Notes: generated from the letters alone by a model not told the origin. DNA of 64,000 bases from Anaeromyces robustus (GCA_002104895.1 MCFG01000031.1:58501-122500); one strand, 5' to 3'; shown: positions 27,191 through 41,271, counted from the first letter of the stretch. Made by a program: numbers and translations.

Positions 27191-28010
27191 CTTTATGTAT
27201 ATCATTACATTACATTACATTTAAGAATAAATAGGTTTATTATTAAAATTATAAGATCATTAATATTGTTATAATAAAGTTTTAATTTATATAGTTTAAA
27301 TACGTTTTTTTGTTAATATATTATATATTAAATCTAAAATATAGTTTTGTCAAAATCAAATACATAAAAGCTCAAAAATATACATAGAAATAATTTAATG
27401 CATTAATACGTATATATATTTTTTAATTTGAAAAAAAAAGAAAAAAAAAAGTATATGGTAATTCTGTCAAAATCAAAGGTTGTATGCACAATAAAGTATA
27501 ATAATTTTAAAATTTTATCTTTTTATTCATTATATTATTTTTATTTTACATAAATCAAATTTGACTGCATTTAAGAAAAAAAAAAGATTGACAAATAATG
27601 TAAAGAACTTTTTTAATATGAAATGAAAAAGAAATAAATAAAAAAATTATATATATATGATTATGTCATTTTTATATAATTAGAAAAATGAATCATATCG
27701 TTACAATTAATACCTAGTTTTTTTCCTTTTTTTTTTTTTCTTTTTATATATATTTAAAAAAGTTTTTAATATTAATATATACAAAAAAAAAAAAAAAAAA
27801 AAAAGAGGAAAAGAAAATACATAATATAGTTTAATATAATATTAGTTTTAAAATAATGAGAATAATTGTTATATTTTGTATTATTTACACTAAAATTCAT
27901 AATGACATACACTTTTTGAAATGTTTTTTATCAACATTTAAAATGAAAATTTATGGAATTTATACTAATATATTTGAATAATAATACATATATTATTTAT
28001 ATATTATTTT

Positions 28011-28060
28011 ACAAGTATATAAATTTTTTAAATAGTTTATTTAAAATTTATATACTTGTA
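28011..28060. repeat. Inverted repeat, about 20-bp arms
   Basis: The arm beginning ACAAGTATATAAATTTT pairs with the complementary arm ending AAATTTATATACTTGT, with a small internal length difference and a short loop. Confidence 0.75.
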
Positions 28061-29664
28061 GAATAATAAGAATTATTTTAAACTATTTTATGATTGGAGA
28101 TTATTTATATCTTTTAACATATACATAATATATGTAAAGTTAATTACAATATATTGAAGTTATTATAATCCATATAAAAGAAAAATAAATTAAAAATATA
28201 TAATTAATCAAAAAGTAGGTTGAATTATCAACAAAAATTAATTAGAATAAAGTACCATATATTAATATTATATATATTAATATGTAAATAAAAAAAAAAA
28301 AAAAAAGAAAAAAGAATATATATTAAAATTTAATAAATTTAATGTTTATAATAAATCATATTAGAAATTAATTTATTATTATTATTTAAAAAATATATAA
28401 TTATTAATTAATTATAACAAATATTATTTATTACTTATTAATTAGAATATTTATAAATAATACTTTTTAAAAAATTAACAAATAAAAAAATAAAAACAAA
28501 AACCATAACATTATTATATATAATTTATATGTTTTTTTTTTAAATAACACGTGTTATATATATTGTTTCTTTTATTATTTATAATAGTATTAAGGTACAA
28601 AAAAAACATTTAAAAAAATATCTTTAATATTATATATAATAATAATAATGATAAAAAAGAATAAGTGTTAAAAATATTAAAAAACAAAAACAAAAACAAA
28701 AACAAAAATGAAACAAAACAAAAAACGAAAACAAACAAAAAAAAAAAAAAAAAAAAAACATTTCAATATATATTTATATATATTTATATGCTAAGATTTT
28801 TAATAAAATAACATTATTAATAATAAATATTAAAAAGCTGAATTTGAATCTTATTTATAAATATATTATTCATCATTAATATATTATATTGATGACATCT
28901 GACCTATTTAATATCTACCTTTTATTTTAAAAACTAACAAAACTTTAAAGAATTTCAAGATTAATTATAAGCATAAGTTTTTTTTTTTTTTAAAATTTTA
29001 TTTTATATTAAAATTCTTTACCAATAAATATAATTAAAATTTATGATATACTAATTAAAAAATATAATAAAAAATATAAATTATTTATTAGAATGATAAT
29101 TAAAATTAGATATTTATATATATATAAAAGATATTAACCATAAGAAATATTTCTCTTTTATAATATAAAATCTTTATTAATTATATATTATTATATATTA
29201 ATTTCCTATTTAAATTAACACTATATAGAATATTAATTATTAAGTATTATAAATATTACAGATAAATTAAACTAGTATTACATTTTAATACTTTTATCTC
29301 TTAAATATATATTTTATTATTATAATTATTATAATAATGATTTTTTTCTTTTTTTTTTTTTAGAAAAAAAAAGAATATTAATAATGGTATAATTTTATTT
29401 AAAATATGATATTTTAATATTATTATTATGATATAAATATGATATATTAATAAAAATGAAAAATAAATATTCTTTCATTAATTTTTTTTAAATAAATTAG
29501 TTATAAATAATAATATAAATGGTTTTCTTTTTATTCTTTAAATAATAATTATTTATATCTCGTCTTGTTTAAAATTTGTTGAATAAATAAAAATATATAG
29601 AATTCTTAATTATTATTATTATTAATTGTTATTTTTTTTTTTTTTGTATATTTCTATATATAAT

Positions 29665-30204
29665 TTATTGATACATTTCTGTTAAATATTGGAAAACATC
29701 ATAGGCTACCCATTCATTATCAATTAAACTATTAGTAAATTCAACAAAATTATCTGCTAATTTTACAGAACATTGAGCAATATTTTCATGATTAATTGGT
29801 AAATTTATAGTTTCATTAATGGTATCTAAATAAATTTCAATAGGTTCATTAGGATCTGCAAAAAGAGTATGTTCACATTGATAAATAGAACCATCCTTTA
29901 AATCTAAACATACTACATCTCCTACATGAGAAACAGTAGCAAAAGTTAAAAAGTCATGAAGATATAAAGCAGCTCCTGGAAGTTCTAATGAATTTTCTTC
30001 CTCTATTTTATCTACAGGGAAAAATTTTATATCTCTTATTTTAACATCTTTTTTTGGCATAAATCTAGTATAAAAATCTATAAATTCAGTTGATAAATGA
30101 CCTTTTCCTAAATCTAATAATTTATTTAAATCAGCTTTAGTAGCTGTTGTAAAATGTGCACCACCATCATCATTTTCTTTTAAAAAGTTTATGAAATTGT
30201 CCAT
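29665..30204 (-). CDS. SMI1/KNR4 family (SUKH) protein, single exon
   Basis: This intact 179-residue frame starts at ATG 30204 and has no intron. The sequence fits a SUKH (SMI1/KNR4) domain: an N-terminal segment ATKADLNKLLDLGKGHLSTEF (about 21-41) with FYTRFMP after it, then FFPVDKIEEEN, and the characteristic FATVSHVGDVVCLDL strand region at 88-102 followed by KDGSIYQC. A C-terminal helix pair (DNFVEFTNSLIDN, WVAYDVFQYL) closes the domain. In fungi Knr4/Smi1 co-ordinates cell wall synthesis with signalling; in bacteria many SUKH proteins are immunity proteins against secreted nuclease toxins. This one is short, resembling stand-alone bacterial SUKH proteins more than fungal Knr4, which has long disordered flanks. 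No toxin gene lies nearby. Horizontal origin is plausible but unproven. Confidence 0.82.
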   Translation of the reverse strand: MDNFINFLKENDDGGAHFTTATKADLNKLLDLGKGHLSTEFIDFYTRFMPKKDVKIRDIKFFPVDKIEEENSLELPGAALYLHDFLTFATVSHVGDVVCLDLKDGSIYQCEHTLFADPNEPIEIYLDTINETINLPINHENIAQCSVKLADNFVEFTNSLIDNEWVAYDVFQYLTEMYQ

Positions 30205-31645
30205 TTTTATGATTGTTATTTTCGTTAAAAAAAAAAATAAATATAAATTTACAAAATAAAAGAGTAAAGTATGAAAATCTAGATGTATTTAAATTATATA
30301 GTATGTATATGGTGTTAAGATAATCTTTTTGATTCAATTAAATAATTAATTGTTAGATAATGAATCGCTTTTTAATAATATTATAATAAATATTATTATT
30401 GAAAGTTATTTTTTATATTTAAAATAAGCTATAGGTATATATAAAGATTTATTATGAATATTTTTTAAAAACACAAAAAAGAAAAAAAAATAAAATGAAA
30501 GAAAAAAAAAATTCAAATAAAAAAAAAAAAAACCAATTTAATATTTTATTTATTTATTTATTTTTTTTTAAAAAAAGTGTTTATTTTTACATCACTTGTA
30601 TATTTTTAATAACAAATATATTTTATTTTATTTTTAAAAATAATGAATTTTGTTTTTATTTTATTTTATAATACAATATATTTTAAATAGGATTTATTTT
30701 ATATTATAAGTATATTTCTACATTTATAAAAGAATATATGAAGGAATATATTACAAGTGAATTGAATATATAAATTATACTATGGATATATATTAACATG
30801 TATATTTTCATTATATATATCGATATATAAACATGATAATAAATGTATGTAAGTAAATTTTCTTTTTATATTATTAATTCAATTCAATTCATCAGTATAT
30901 TAAACATTTATATAATTATAATTCAATTATATTAGAGTTTTTATGAATATTTTTTTTTAGCTCAATGAGCAACGAATATAATTAACTATCCGAAATTTTA
31001 TTCTATTTAATCCTATAATTAAAAAAAAAATAGTAAATAATAAAGTATTTTTATAATATATATTTTAATTTGTTTATCCTTAAATTATTAATAAATTATG
31101 TTAAAATAAAGCATTTTTAATAAATTAAAATTTTTCTTTTCTATTTTCTTATTATAATATATTAATTATTTATGTTATTAAAAATTAAAAATATTAAAAA
31201 TATTATTATTAGTCGTTTTAATGGTTTTTATTATTTATTTTTAATTATAATTTAAAATAATTAAATATTATGTTATTTAATATGTAATATATGATATGTA
31301 TAATGAATATATATTATATATATTATTTATTATATTTATTATTTATTTTATGATTATATTGATTATATATTATGTAATATTATATTAATTTTTTTATTTT
31401 ATATATTTTATTATATTTATTATTTATTATTTTATCTTATTTTAAAAGATATAATTAGTTATTTACCAAAAAAAAATAAATAATAATATATCATAATGAA
31501 AATAATATATATAAAGTAAAATATAAAAATAAAATTTAATAATAATATAATTAAAAATAATTGATTTATATAATGATTATACTGCGTAATATACGATAAA
31601 ATAACTAAATAACTATTTTATAATCAAAATTAAATAATAATAATG

Positions 31646-31677
<32 letters not shown>

Positions 31678-32556
31678 TTCTTCATAAATTCCTTATAAAT
31701 AACATTACTATTACCAGTAATAATAATTATATATAATTATATATTACTATTATATGATAGAATAGTAGGTTATTGTATTGAATTTTAAAATTATAATTTA
31801 TATAATTTACAATATAAAAATAATTATAAAATTTTTAAATTTATCACCATTGAAAATAAAAATAAATTTAAATTTTATTATAATTAAAGAATTTCATATA
31901 ATATTCAAATATATTCTAATATATTTAATTAAAAATAAATTTTAATTATTATGATTTACTTTTTATAAAATTCTATTATATTAAATTATTAATAATTTAA
32001 TAAAAAAAAAAAAAAAAGATGAGTAATTATAATGAATAATAATGAATAATAAATAAAAAAAAAATGTATAAGAAATATTCACTAATTAATATAGTATTAA
32101 ATTAATTATAATACTTATAAGAAATATTTATTTGAAATAGAAACATTTCTTTAAAATTGATTATCTTCATAAATGATATACTTTATTAATATTAAAAGAA
32201 GCTAGAAATCTAAAAAAAAAAAAAAAGTAATTTAATTGCAATAATATCAATAATATCAAATATTATTACTATTATATTAAAGAATATCTTTAAAATAATT
32301 TTTTTAGGTTCCACTTTTAATTAAATATCACATGTTTACATAGATTTTATGTTTTTTATTAATTATATTGTATTTTGTATTTTCTATTATTTTAATATTA
32401 TTATTTATTATTATTAAATAATAATAAATATATATTTATTATATTACTTGATATAAATTCTTATTATATATATATGTATATTATATATAAATTATTTAAT
32501 TGAGGAGTATTTTAAAAAAAAAAAAAAAAGGCAATGTAATTTTTATTTTAATTAAT

Positions 32557-32587
<31 letters not shown>

Positions 32588-34023
32588 AAATAGATAAATA
32601 AATAAATAAATAACAATAATTATAATATATAAATTATTTAAATTTATATTTATGGAACTTCTATTTCTAATGATTTAATAATTTTTTTCCTATTTTTTTT
32701 ATTTGATCAATATACTTTAATTATTACCAACTTTGAATAATTATGAAAAAAAAATTTTTTTATTCTTTAAAATATATTAACTTTTTTTATTATTATTAAA
32801 AAAATGTTCATCTTATGCATTGAATAAATAATAAATAATAAATAAGTAAAATTTAATATTATTATGTAGTTTTAATTTATCATAGAATATCATTATAAAA
32901 ATTTCATTAAAAAAGAATATACATATATAGTAATATTTATATTTTTTTTTTAAATAAAAAAAAAAAAGTAAAGATTTAATATAACAGAAAGGTAAATTAT
33001 ACAATGATAAATAATATCTTTAAAGAGTTTCCAAATATTAATACTATAATGGTAATTCTAATATAAATATATAAATATATGAAATCCAATACAAATAAAT
33101 GTATATAATTAATTGAATAAATTATAATAATAAAATAATTAAAATGATACTATTCATAATTTTTAATCTACTAATTTTTTTTTTTTTTTTAATGAAAACT
33201 GTTTTTTGAATTAAACTTTTAAAATTCAAAAATTTAAAAACCAGTAAAAATGATAGAAATGGTATTACAAATATATATAATATTTATTTAATTATGATAT
33301 TCTTCTTTCAATATTAATATTTTATTTATTGAATAATAAATATAAAATAGATTTAACTTTTGATAAAAAAAATTTTTTTATAATAACTTATTTACAAAAA
33401 AAGCTATTTAAATAAAATGTTTTATATTGGATAAGTATAATTTATTAATATATCATTTTATTAAAATTAAATTTTATATATTAAATAATAATGACTTTAT
33501 TAGTGATATTATTAAATATTATTAAATAAAAAACGAACCAAACAAATAATAAATATACAAATATACAAATAAATAAATAAATATAATAAAAAAAAATATT
33601 TATTTGTTAATAATTATATTATAATAAAAAAAGTTAATATAAAGTTTAATTAATGAAAGTTACAGTTAATTTATTATATAATTAATCAAATTTTTAGAAT
33701 TGGATTTTTAAAAATTAATTGTTAAATAATTTTATATAGTATAAATGAAAAATGACAGTATCTTAAAAATTTTTGAATTCATTAACACAAATAAAAATCA
33801 AAATATGACTTATAAATCCATATAATCTACTAATATACTTTAATGAATTAAATAAAACGAAATATAAAATATAATAAAATACTTATTAAAAACAAAATCA
33901 AAAATCTATTTATCTTTAAAATGATTAACAAATGATATTAGTTTTAATTATAAATGTTATATTATGATTATTTAATAATTAACATAATTGATATATATAT
34001 TTATATAATTAATAGCAACTTAT

Positions 34024-34072
34024 TGTATTAAGAAAAATGAATAAATGATTTTTATTCATTTTTCTTAATACA
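34024..34072. repeat. Perfect 22-bp inverted repeat with 5-base loop
   Basis: The left arm TGTATTAAGAAAAATGAATA (plus AA) is exactly complementary to the right arm, with loop TGATT. The stem contains several G/C positions, so it is not a simple A/T run. Confidence 0.92.
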
Positions 34073-35456
34073 TAAACATAATTATTGAAAACGTCATTAA
34101 TATTTTTTTTTAATAATATTTTATCTTTCTCTTTGTTAAAATCAAATAATAATATTATTATTTAAAACATAATTGCATAATGCTTAACATTTAAAAAAAA
34201 AAAAAAGTAATTAAAAAAAGTAATAGAAAGGAGTTAAATTATAGAAAAAAGCTTATTCAATAATAAATTTAATTTTTTTTTTTAATTTTTCTATGATTCA
34301 TTTTAATATTATTTGATAATCACTTTCAATAAATATTCTATCTACTCCTATCTTTATTAATTATAATAACTAATCATTAAATAATATTTTCTATGTTTTT
34401 TTTTTTTTTTTCTTTTTTCTTTTTCTTTTTTCTATTGGGATTACAAAGGAGTAAATAATATTACAACTAAAAAAAGTAATTTTTGTATAATAGAAATATA
34501 TTCTAAGTTACTATATATATATATATTTTTTTTTTCCTTTTCCTTTTTTTTTTCTTTTTATGGTAAAATAAAATCCTTGTTATTAATAATGAATTTAAGG
34601 TGGTATTAAAATTTTATTAATAATAATTATAATATTATTAATTAAATTTTGATATTATTGATTATATTATATTTTATTTTATTTTATTTTATTTTATTTT
34701 ACAATGATAAAAAAAATTCTCCACTGATAATTTGTAATAATAATAAAAATCATCATAGTGATAATGATAATTTAATGATAATAATGATAATAATATGATG
34801 CTAAATAAATATTTATATTAATCATTTTAGTTATTTATATGTAAAAGTTATTGAAATTATGTCTATAAATAATTATAATTCATTAATATCATACAATTAG
34901 CTATAAAATAGGTTTTAACTCTTATTTTATTAATTATAAAACTTGTATTTTATATTATTTATTATTAAACAACTATAATTTTTTATATTAAATTTTAAAT
35001 TTTAATTATAAATAATTTTGTTTAATAAATAATTAATACCAATTTTTATTTAATTTCTATTGATTGATAATATATTAATTAATATATTAATATATTATCA
35101 GGCACTTCAGTTTATCCTTTTGCCAATGATTTTTTAAAAAAAAAAAACAAAAAAAAGATTAATAAATTAATATATTGATATACATTGTGAATATATATAT
35201 TATTGGATTATATATATTATCAATTAATTCAAAAATACAAAATAAATAAATTTAATATATTATATCATCAAAAATATAATTGAACAATATAATCAATATA
35301 ATAATATATATAATTTGGTATGTTAGTAATATAAAATACAATATATTATTAAATTAATTTAATTTAATGGTTTATAATCAATTTAGAATAAATGATAAAT
35401 ATATTTAATATATTAAAATATATTAATAAAAAACTTTGATTTAATATTATAAAAAT

Positions 35457-35460
35457 TTAA

Positions 35461-35495
<35 letters not shown>

Positions 35496-35552
35496 ATTTA
35501 TAAATTAATAAATATATAAATAAATAAATTAATTAATAAATAAATAAATTAA

Positions 35553-35583
<31 letters not shown>

Positions 35584-35640
35584 ATTAATAAATTAATAAA
35601 TAAATAAATAAATAAGTAAATAAATAAATGATTAAATAAG
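35457..35640 (+). repeat. (AAAT)n / (TTAATAAA)n array
   Basis: Interrupted AAAT tetranucleotide repeats with TTAATAAA variants across about 180 bases. Confidence 0.9.
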
Positions 35641-36658
35641 TTAATAAATATATTAATATTTAAATACTTTTTTTTAAAAAAATGTTTTGTATATATTCAT
35701 AATCCATATTAATCCTTTATATAAAGATTTAATTAAAATTAACATTTTTTTTATTTTATTATAAATTTTAGTTTATTATTATATTTTATAGATAAAATAT
35801 TTTATTTAATATTTTATATTAATAATATTTAAATATTTAAATATTTAATATTTATATATTTGTATATTTATATTAATAATGTAAATAATAAATATAAATA
35901 TTTAATATTTACTATTTACATCAATTATGAAAGAAAAATTTATATATCACAATAATTTTATATTTTTCATTATTTACACCTTTTATTGTTATTTTCATTA
36001 TTTATTTTTATTTTTATTATTCATATTTTAATTTTGTTGTTTAACTATTATATTTAATATACGTAATTAATATACTAAAACTATTTATTAATATATCATT
36101 TATAATATAATACAATGTAATGTAATATAATAAAATAAAATATAATTATAAATAAACTATTATTTTTTTATTTGTTAAAAATTTATATATTTTATATTAT
36201 TTATATATTTAAATATTTATATTTAATAAAAAAAAATATAATAGCTTTTATTTTATTCACCTTTTTCATTTTTTTTTATCCTTAATACTTCAATTTGATA
36301 TTATTTAATTATAATTTAATTAATTACTTAGTTAATTAATTAATTATTCTTTGTATAACATATTATATATATATTTTTATTTCTTTTCTGTTTTAATTTA
36401 TTCATATCCCATAAATATATTTATTAAATCAAAAAGCCAGATGTTTAACAAATAAATTTAAACATTTCAAATTTATATAATAAAACAAATAGAAATCCAA
36501 ATTATATTATCAATTTATTTGATGTTCTATAATAAAATATAATATTCAATCATTTATTTTTTTTATAAATATATAATACTATAATTTTTATTTCTATTCT
36601 TAATTTCAAAATTAAAAAATAGAAATATAAAAGAAATCACTTTATATAATAATTAAGA

Positions 36659-36730
36659 AAAAAATAGTTTTTTATGATATAATAGTTAACATTAAACATA
36701 AAGATATTATATCATAAGAAACTATTTTTT
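36659..36730. repeat. 26-bp inverted repeat, one mismatch, 20-base loop
   Basis: The left arm 36659-36684 (AAATAGTTTTTTATGATATA core) pairs with the right arm 36705-36730 with a single mismatch. Confidence 0.88.
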
Positions 36731-37667
36731 TTTTTTAAAAAAAAAGTGTAAAATATTTAAATAATAGAATATAATTTTAAATTATTTATTTTACAATATT
36801 TATTAAACTATAACCAAATTAATATTATTGACAAAAAACAATAACTATACCTTAATTAATCAAACCTATATCATATCTTAACAATAAATATTCAAAAAAA
36901 ATAATAATAATAATAATAACAATAAAACTAAAAAAAAAAATAATTTTCATCAAAAGAAACAAAGAAATAATATTTAAACATTTTTAATTATATATTTTTT
37001 TTTCAAAATATTTATATTCTTATAATATCTTTAATTATAATCTAAAAATTTAAAAGTAATTTTTTTTTTTTTTTTTTTTTTTTTTAATAATCAATTAGTA
37101 TTATTATAGTTGCATAAAAATATTTTTATTTTTTTATTCTCTTATACTTTTTATAATTTTATTATTTAATATAATACAATAATTAAATGTTTTAATTTAT
37201 ATTTTTTATAATTTTACATATAATCATTTATATAAAATAGAATATTATTCAAGAAAGACTTGATAACAAATACAATCAACTAATCAAGAATCAAGAAAAA
37301 AATTTCAAACTTTATTTTTATACTTTTAAAAAAGTTAATTAATATTAGGTATATATATTATAAAATAATATCACTATATATATTATTAAAATGATGTTTT
37401 ATAGATATTTTTTTAAGTTAAGAAATAATAAAAATAACTCATTAAAAAATATCAAATAATATAAAAAAAAGAATAATAATAACAAAGCTGTAAAATATAT
37501 ATATTAATATATTCTTTAACATTAAATTTCATCATAAAAATAAGCTTTTTTTTTATTTCTATTTTTTAAAAATTTATTATGAAAACTAAATTTTATACAA
37601 TATTTTCGTTTCTTTATATATTAAAAAAAATTATTATTATAAAGTAATTTAATAGAAATAATAAAAG

Positions 37668-38600
37668 ATGACCACCGAAATTAAGAGTACAAATCCACCA
37701 ATTCCACCACCAAGACATAATAAAGAATATTATGAAAATGAATTACCTGATGATTTAGAAGGCCAAAAGGTTGTTATACCACCAAAAGCCCCAAAAAGAA
37801 TGTCTTCAAGATTTAGTTCAAATTATGATAAAGGTAGTATTTTTAAAAATAATGAACATAATATTATAGAGAAGAATTCTTCAGCCAAGTCATTATTAGA
37901 AAGTAAAGATTTTGATACAAATACTTTAGAAAATGAAATAATGAATGACCTTAATCATTTATCGGATCATTTCAAATTATCTGAAGATAAATTAACTTTA
38001 TATGAAGAAGAAAATGAAAGAGGAGCTGAATCACTTGCAGCTGAATCCAGTGTTGTAAAATCATTATCATCTCTCACAATAAATGATGAAAATAATGTAA
38101 GAGGAATTAAAATAGAAGATATTCCATCTGATAGTGATTCATTTAAATCTATTCCAAATAGTGGTAAAGGTTCACCAATAAGTTTAGAAAGAAAAACTGT
38201 TGAATCACAGCCTTCCCCATTACATCAATTATCATTACCTCAATCTCCAATACAACAACAAGAAATTATTAAAACTGAAGAAGAAAAAGTTGAATCTGAA
38301 CATGAACATCATAAAAGATCAAAATCATCAAAAAGTAAATCATCTAAATCAAAATCAAAATCATCTAAATCAAAAGAAGAAAAGAAAAGAAAAGAAGAAA
38401 AAAGAAAAGCAAAAAAATCAACCCAATCCGAAGATGTAAATCATAAAGAAAAGCATAAAAGTAAAAGTAAAAATAAGAATAAGAATAAAAGTGAAAAGGA
38501 AAAAGAAAAAGAAAAAGAAGATATAAATGAAAATGAAAATGTGAATGAAAATAATGATAATGAAAATAATGTAAATATAAATGAATATATAAATAATAAT

Positions 38601-38631
<31 letters not shown>

Positions 38632-41026
38632 TAATAATTAATAATAATAATATAATAATTAATAATTAATAATTAATAATTAATAATAATAATATAATAA
38701 TTAATAATTAATAATTAATAATTAATAATAATAATCAATAATTAATAATAATAATAATAATTATAATTAATAATAATAATTATAATACTAATGTTAATAT
38801 TATTAATATTAATTTAAATAAACAGGAGTTAGAAGATAAAGAAATGATAGAACAAGCAGTGGAAAATGAAATTGAAAAAGAAATTGAAAAAGAAATTGAT
38901 TTATTAAGAGAAAAAGAAAAGAACCAAAGAGAATTTGTAATAAAAGAACAAGAAAAGTTAAGTGAATTAAATAAACAACAATACTTATTACTTCAACATC
39001 AATATAATCAAGCATTAAATCAAAAGAAACAATATAATAGTTTAGTGCAAAGTAATAATTTAGAACAAATGGCTATGCTTCAACAACAACATGAAAGAGA
39101 AAATGCAAATTTACAACAAAATCAAAATATTTTAGCTCAACAAGTTCTAGATCAACAACAAACAATTACTGAGGCTATTAACATTTATAATACTATTGTA
39201 AAGAATTTAATAAATTATACTGGTGAATCTCCTGAAAATTATGCTCTTCCAACTCCATCTCAAAATATACAACAAATTCCTTTAGTTGTTACCGAAAATG
39301 ATTCACCAAATATTTATCTTAATATGCATGATAATAATAACGGTAGTAGTTATTCTCTTGGAACAGAACATTCTTCACCAGATCTTAATTCATTAAATAG
39401 TAATAATATTCTTCCAAATCAACGAAAAGTTGCATCTCCTACTTTAAGTCCTCCAATGTCACCTGTTGTAAATGAATCATATTATGATGAAGGTGTATAT
39501 TCTGTTTCTGGTTTTTCTATTACTTCAAATAATACCTCAATTTCAGAAGATTTAGAAAGTGTTTCAATACTTACTGATCAACTTCAACAGTCCGTTCAAC
39601 GTCGTCCAACCTTCCGTAAACCTTCATCTGGTTATAATCAAAAAATTCGTATTGGTGGTTCTGACCCTGATACTTTCCAAACAACTCTTAATGCCTATCG
39701 TCAAAATGTTAAAAATGCTTCTGATCCAGCTTTACAATTCGAATATGCAAAATTCCTTATTGAATCAGCTAATGATCAATATGAAAATGGTAGTACGGCT
39801 TCAAGTGTACAACACAAAAATGATTTATTCGATGAAGGTTTTAAATTTCTTAAAAAGTTAAGTAATGCTGGTTATCCAGATGCTCAACATTATCTTGCTA
39901 CATGTTATAACCAGGATGGTGATTGGGATAAAGCTTATCCATTATTTTTACAAGCTGCTAAACATAATCATCCTATTGCTTCCTATGAAATAGCTAGTTT
40001 TTATGAATCAAAACGTAATTATAAAAAGGCTTCTCAATATTATAAAAAATCAGCATCTCAAGGTTACCCAATGGCTATGCATAGATTAGGTATGGCAGCT
40101 CTTAAAGGAGAAATGCATATGAGAAAGGATGTTAAAAATGCTATAAAATGGTTAAAACGTGCTGCTGTTGTAGCTAATAAAGATAATAATGGTGCTGCAT
40201 CAGCTTATGAACTTTCAAATCTTTATGAAAATGGTATGCCACCAGTTGTTTATCCTGATGAATTATATTCATTAGAACTTTTAGTTCAAGCAGCTGAACT
40301 TGATTATCCTCCAGCTCAATATAAATTGGGTTGGTGTTTTGAATATGGTGAATTAGGTTGTCCAACAGATGCTGTACAATCTATTCATTGGTTCCTTTTA
40401 GCTGCTGAAAATAATGAACCAAATGCACAATTTTCATTAGCTGGTTGGTATTTAACAGGTGCTGAAGGTGTTATTGAACCAAATGATAAAGAAGCTTTCC
40501 ATTGGGCAAGTAAAGCTGCTGAACAAGAATATGTAAAGGCTGAATATGCTATAGCTTATGTATGTAATTTTTTTTTAAAAAAAAAAAAACTTATTTTAAT
40601 AATTTAAATAATAATCATTATTTATTTATTTATATTTAATCATTTTACTTAATTTAAATTAATTATATTATTATATTATTATTTTAATTTAATAATATAA
40701 TATAGTTCTATGAAATGGGTATTGGTATAGAAAAGAATATGGAAGAAGCAATGCATTGGTATAGAATAGCGGCAGAACATGGTGATGAGAGGTAATTTTA
40801 AATTTATATAATTATAATAAAATTAATTTTTTTTTTAAAAAAAAAAATATATATATATATATAATAATATATATTAATTATTATAATTTTTAAATATAAT
40901 TTTTTTTTTTATAAAATATTTAAAATATATAATACTCAATTTAAATAATATAGAGCTATAAAGAGAATATCAACTGAAACAGATAGATCAACAGAAAAAT
41001 CAAGTAGTGATTGTAGAATCGCATAA
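37668..41026 (+). CDS. Sel1-repeat protein, Skt5/Chs4-like chitin synthase activator
   Basis: Four exons are inferred: 37668-38570, 38826-40559, 40706-40791 and 40954-41026, with donors GTAAAT, GTATGT and GTAATT and acceptors CAG and TAG. The product has 931 residues. The N-terminal half is disordered: a Pro-rich start (NPPIPPPRH), KSKSSKSK-type basic runs and a Gln-rich coiled segment. From about residue 575 a run of Sel1-type repeats follows (for example YPDAQHYLATCY, HPIASYEIASFYE, YPMAMHRLGMAALKGE, YPPAQYKLGWCFEYGE, EPNAQFSLAGWYLTG, VKAEYAIAYFYEMGIG). Order and content match fungal Skt5/Chs4, which activates chitin synthase III at growth sites. The protein ends DCRIA, so Cys928-Arg-Ile-Ala is a possible CaaX prenylation box, as is known for Chs4. 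Intron 1 consists mainly of TAA/AAT/ATT repeats and could be mistaken for a stop after Asn repeats. Confidence 0.87.
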
Positions 41027-41240
41027 ATAAATTTAAAAAAACGCTTTTTAACATTATAATCATAATCATAATATCTTGAAAAAAATAATATTATAATATA
41101 TAATTAAAAATATAATTATTTTAAAGAATTAATTTATTAACCATATATATATCAGTATAACAAATAATATTCTACAAAAGAAAATTTTTATTATAAATCA
41201 TTATAATCTATAAAATAAAATAAAATAAAAATAAAATAAT

Positions 41241-41271
<31 letters not shown>

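Larger units (their letters stand above)
24381..29664. other. Long intergenic region
   Basis: About 5.3 kb of A/T-rich DNA. It contains a pentanucleotide (TATAT)n array at 26536-26582, an (AAAT)n array at 27027-27062, an inverted repeat at 28011-28060 and a short protein-like patch at 25190-25290. Otherwise I see nothing supportable. Confidence 0.6.
30205..37667. other. Long gene-poor A/T region with hairpins
   Basis: About 7.5 kb without a supportable exon. It contains (AAAT)n tracts (32562-32612, 35457-35640), a (TTTTA)n array near 34673-34702, and two strong inverted repeats (34024-34072, 36659-36730) listed separately. It is probably the 5' flank of both the SUKH and Skt5-like genes. Confidence 0.6.

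Noticed and set aside
29665-30204. Toxin-immunity pair
   Set aside because: The SUKH protein has no adjacent toxin-like gene within several kilobases on either side.
32813-33004. 63-residue minus-strand frame in the gene-poor region
   Set aside because: Composition is only Phe/Ile/Tyr/Lys/Asn as expected from random A/T, with no neighbouring exons.
38571-38825. Stop codon after Asn repeats ending the first frame of the Skt5-like gene
   Set aside because: A GTAAAT donor at 38571 and an ACAG acceptor at 38825 are in phase and join two parts of one Skt5-like protein, so the stops lie in an intron.
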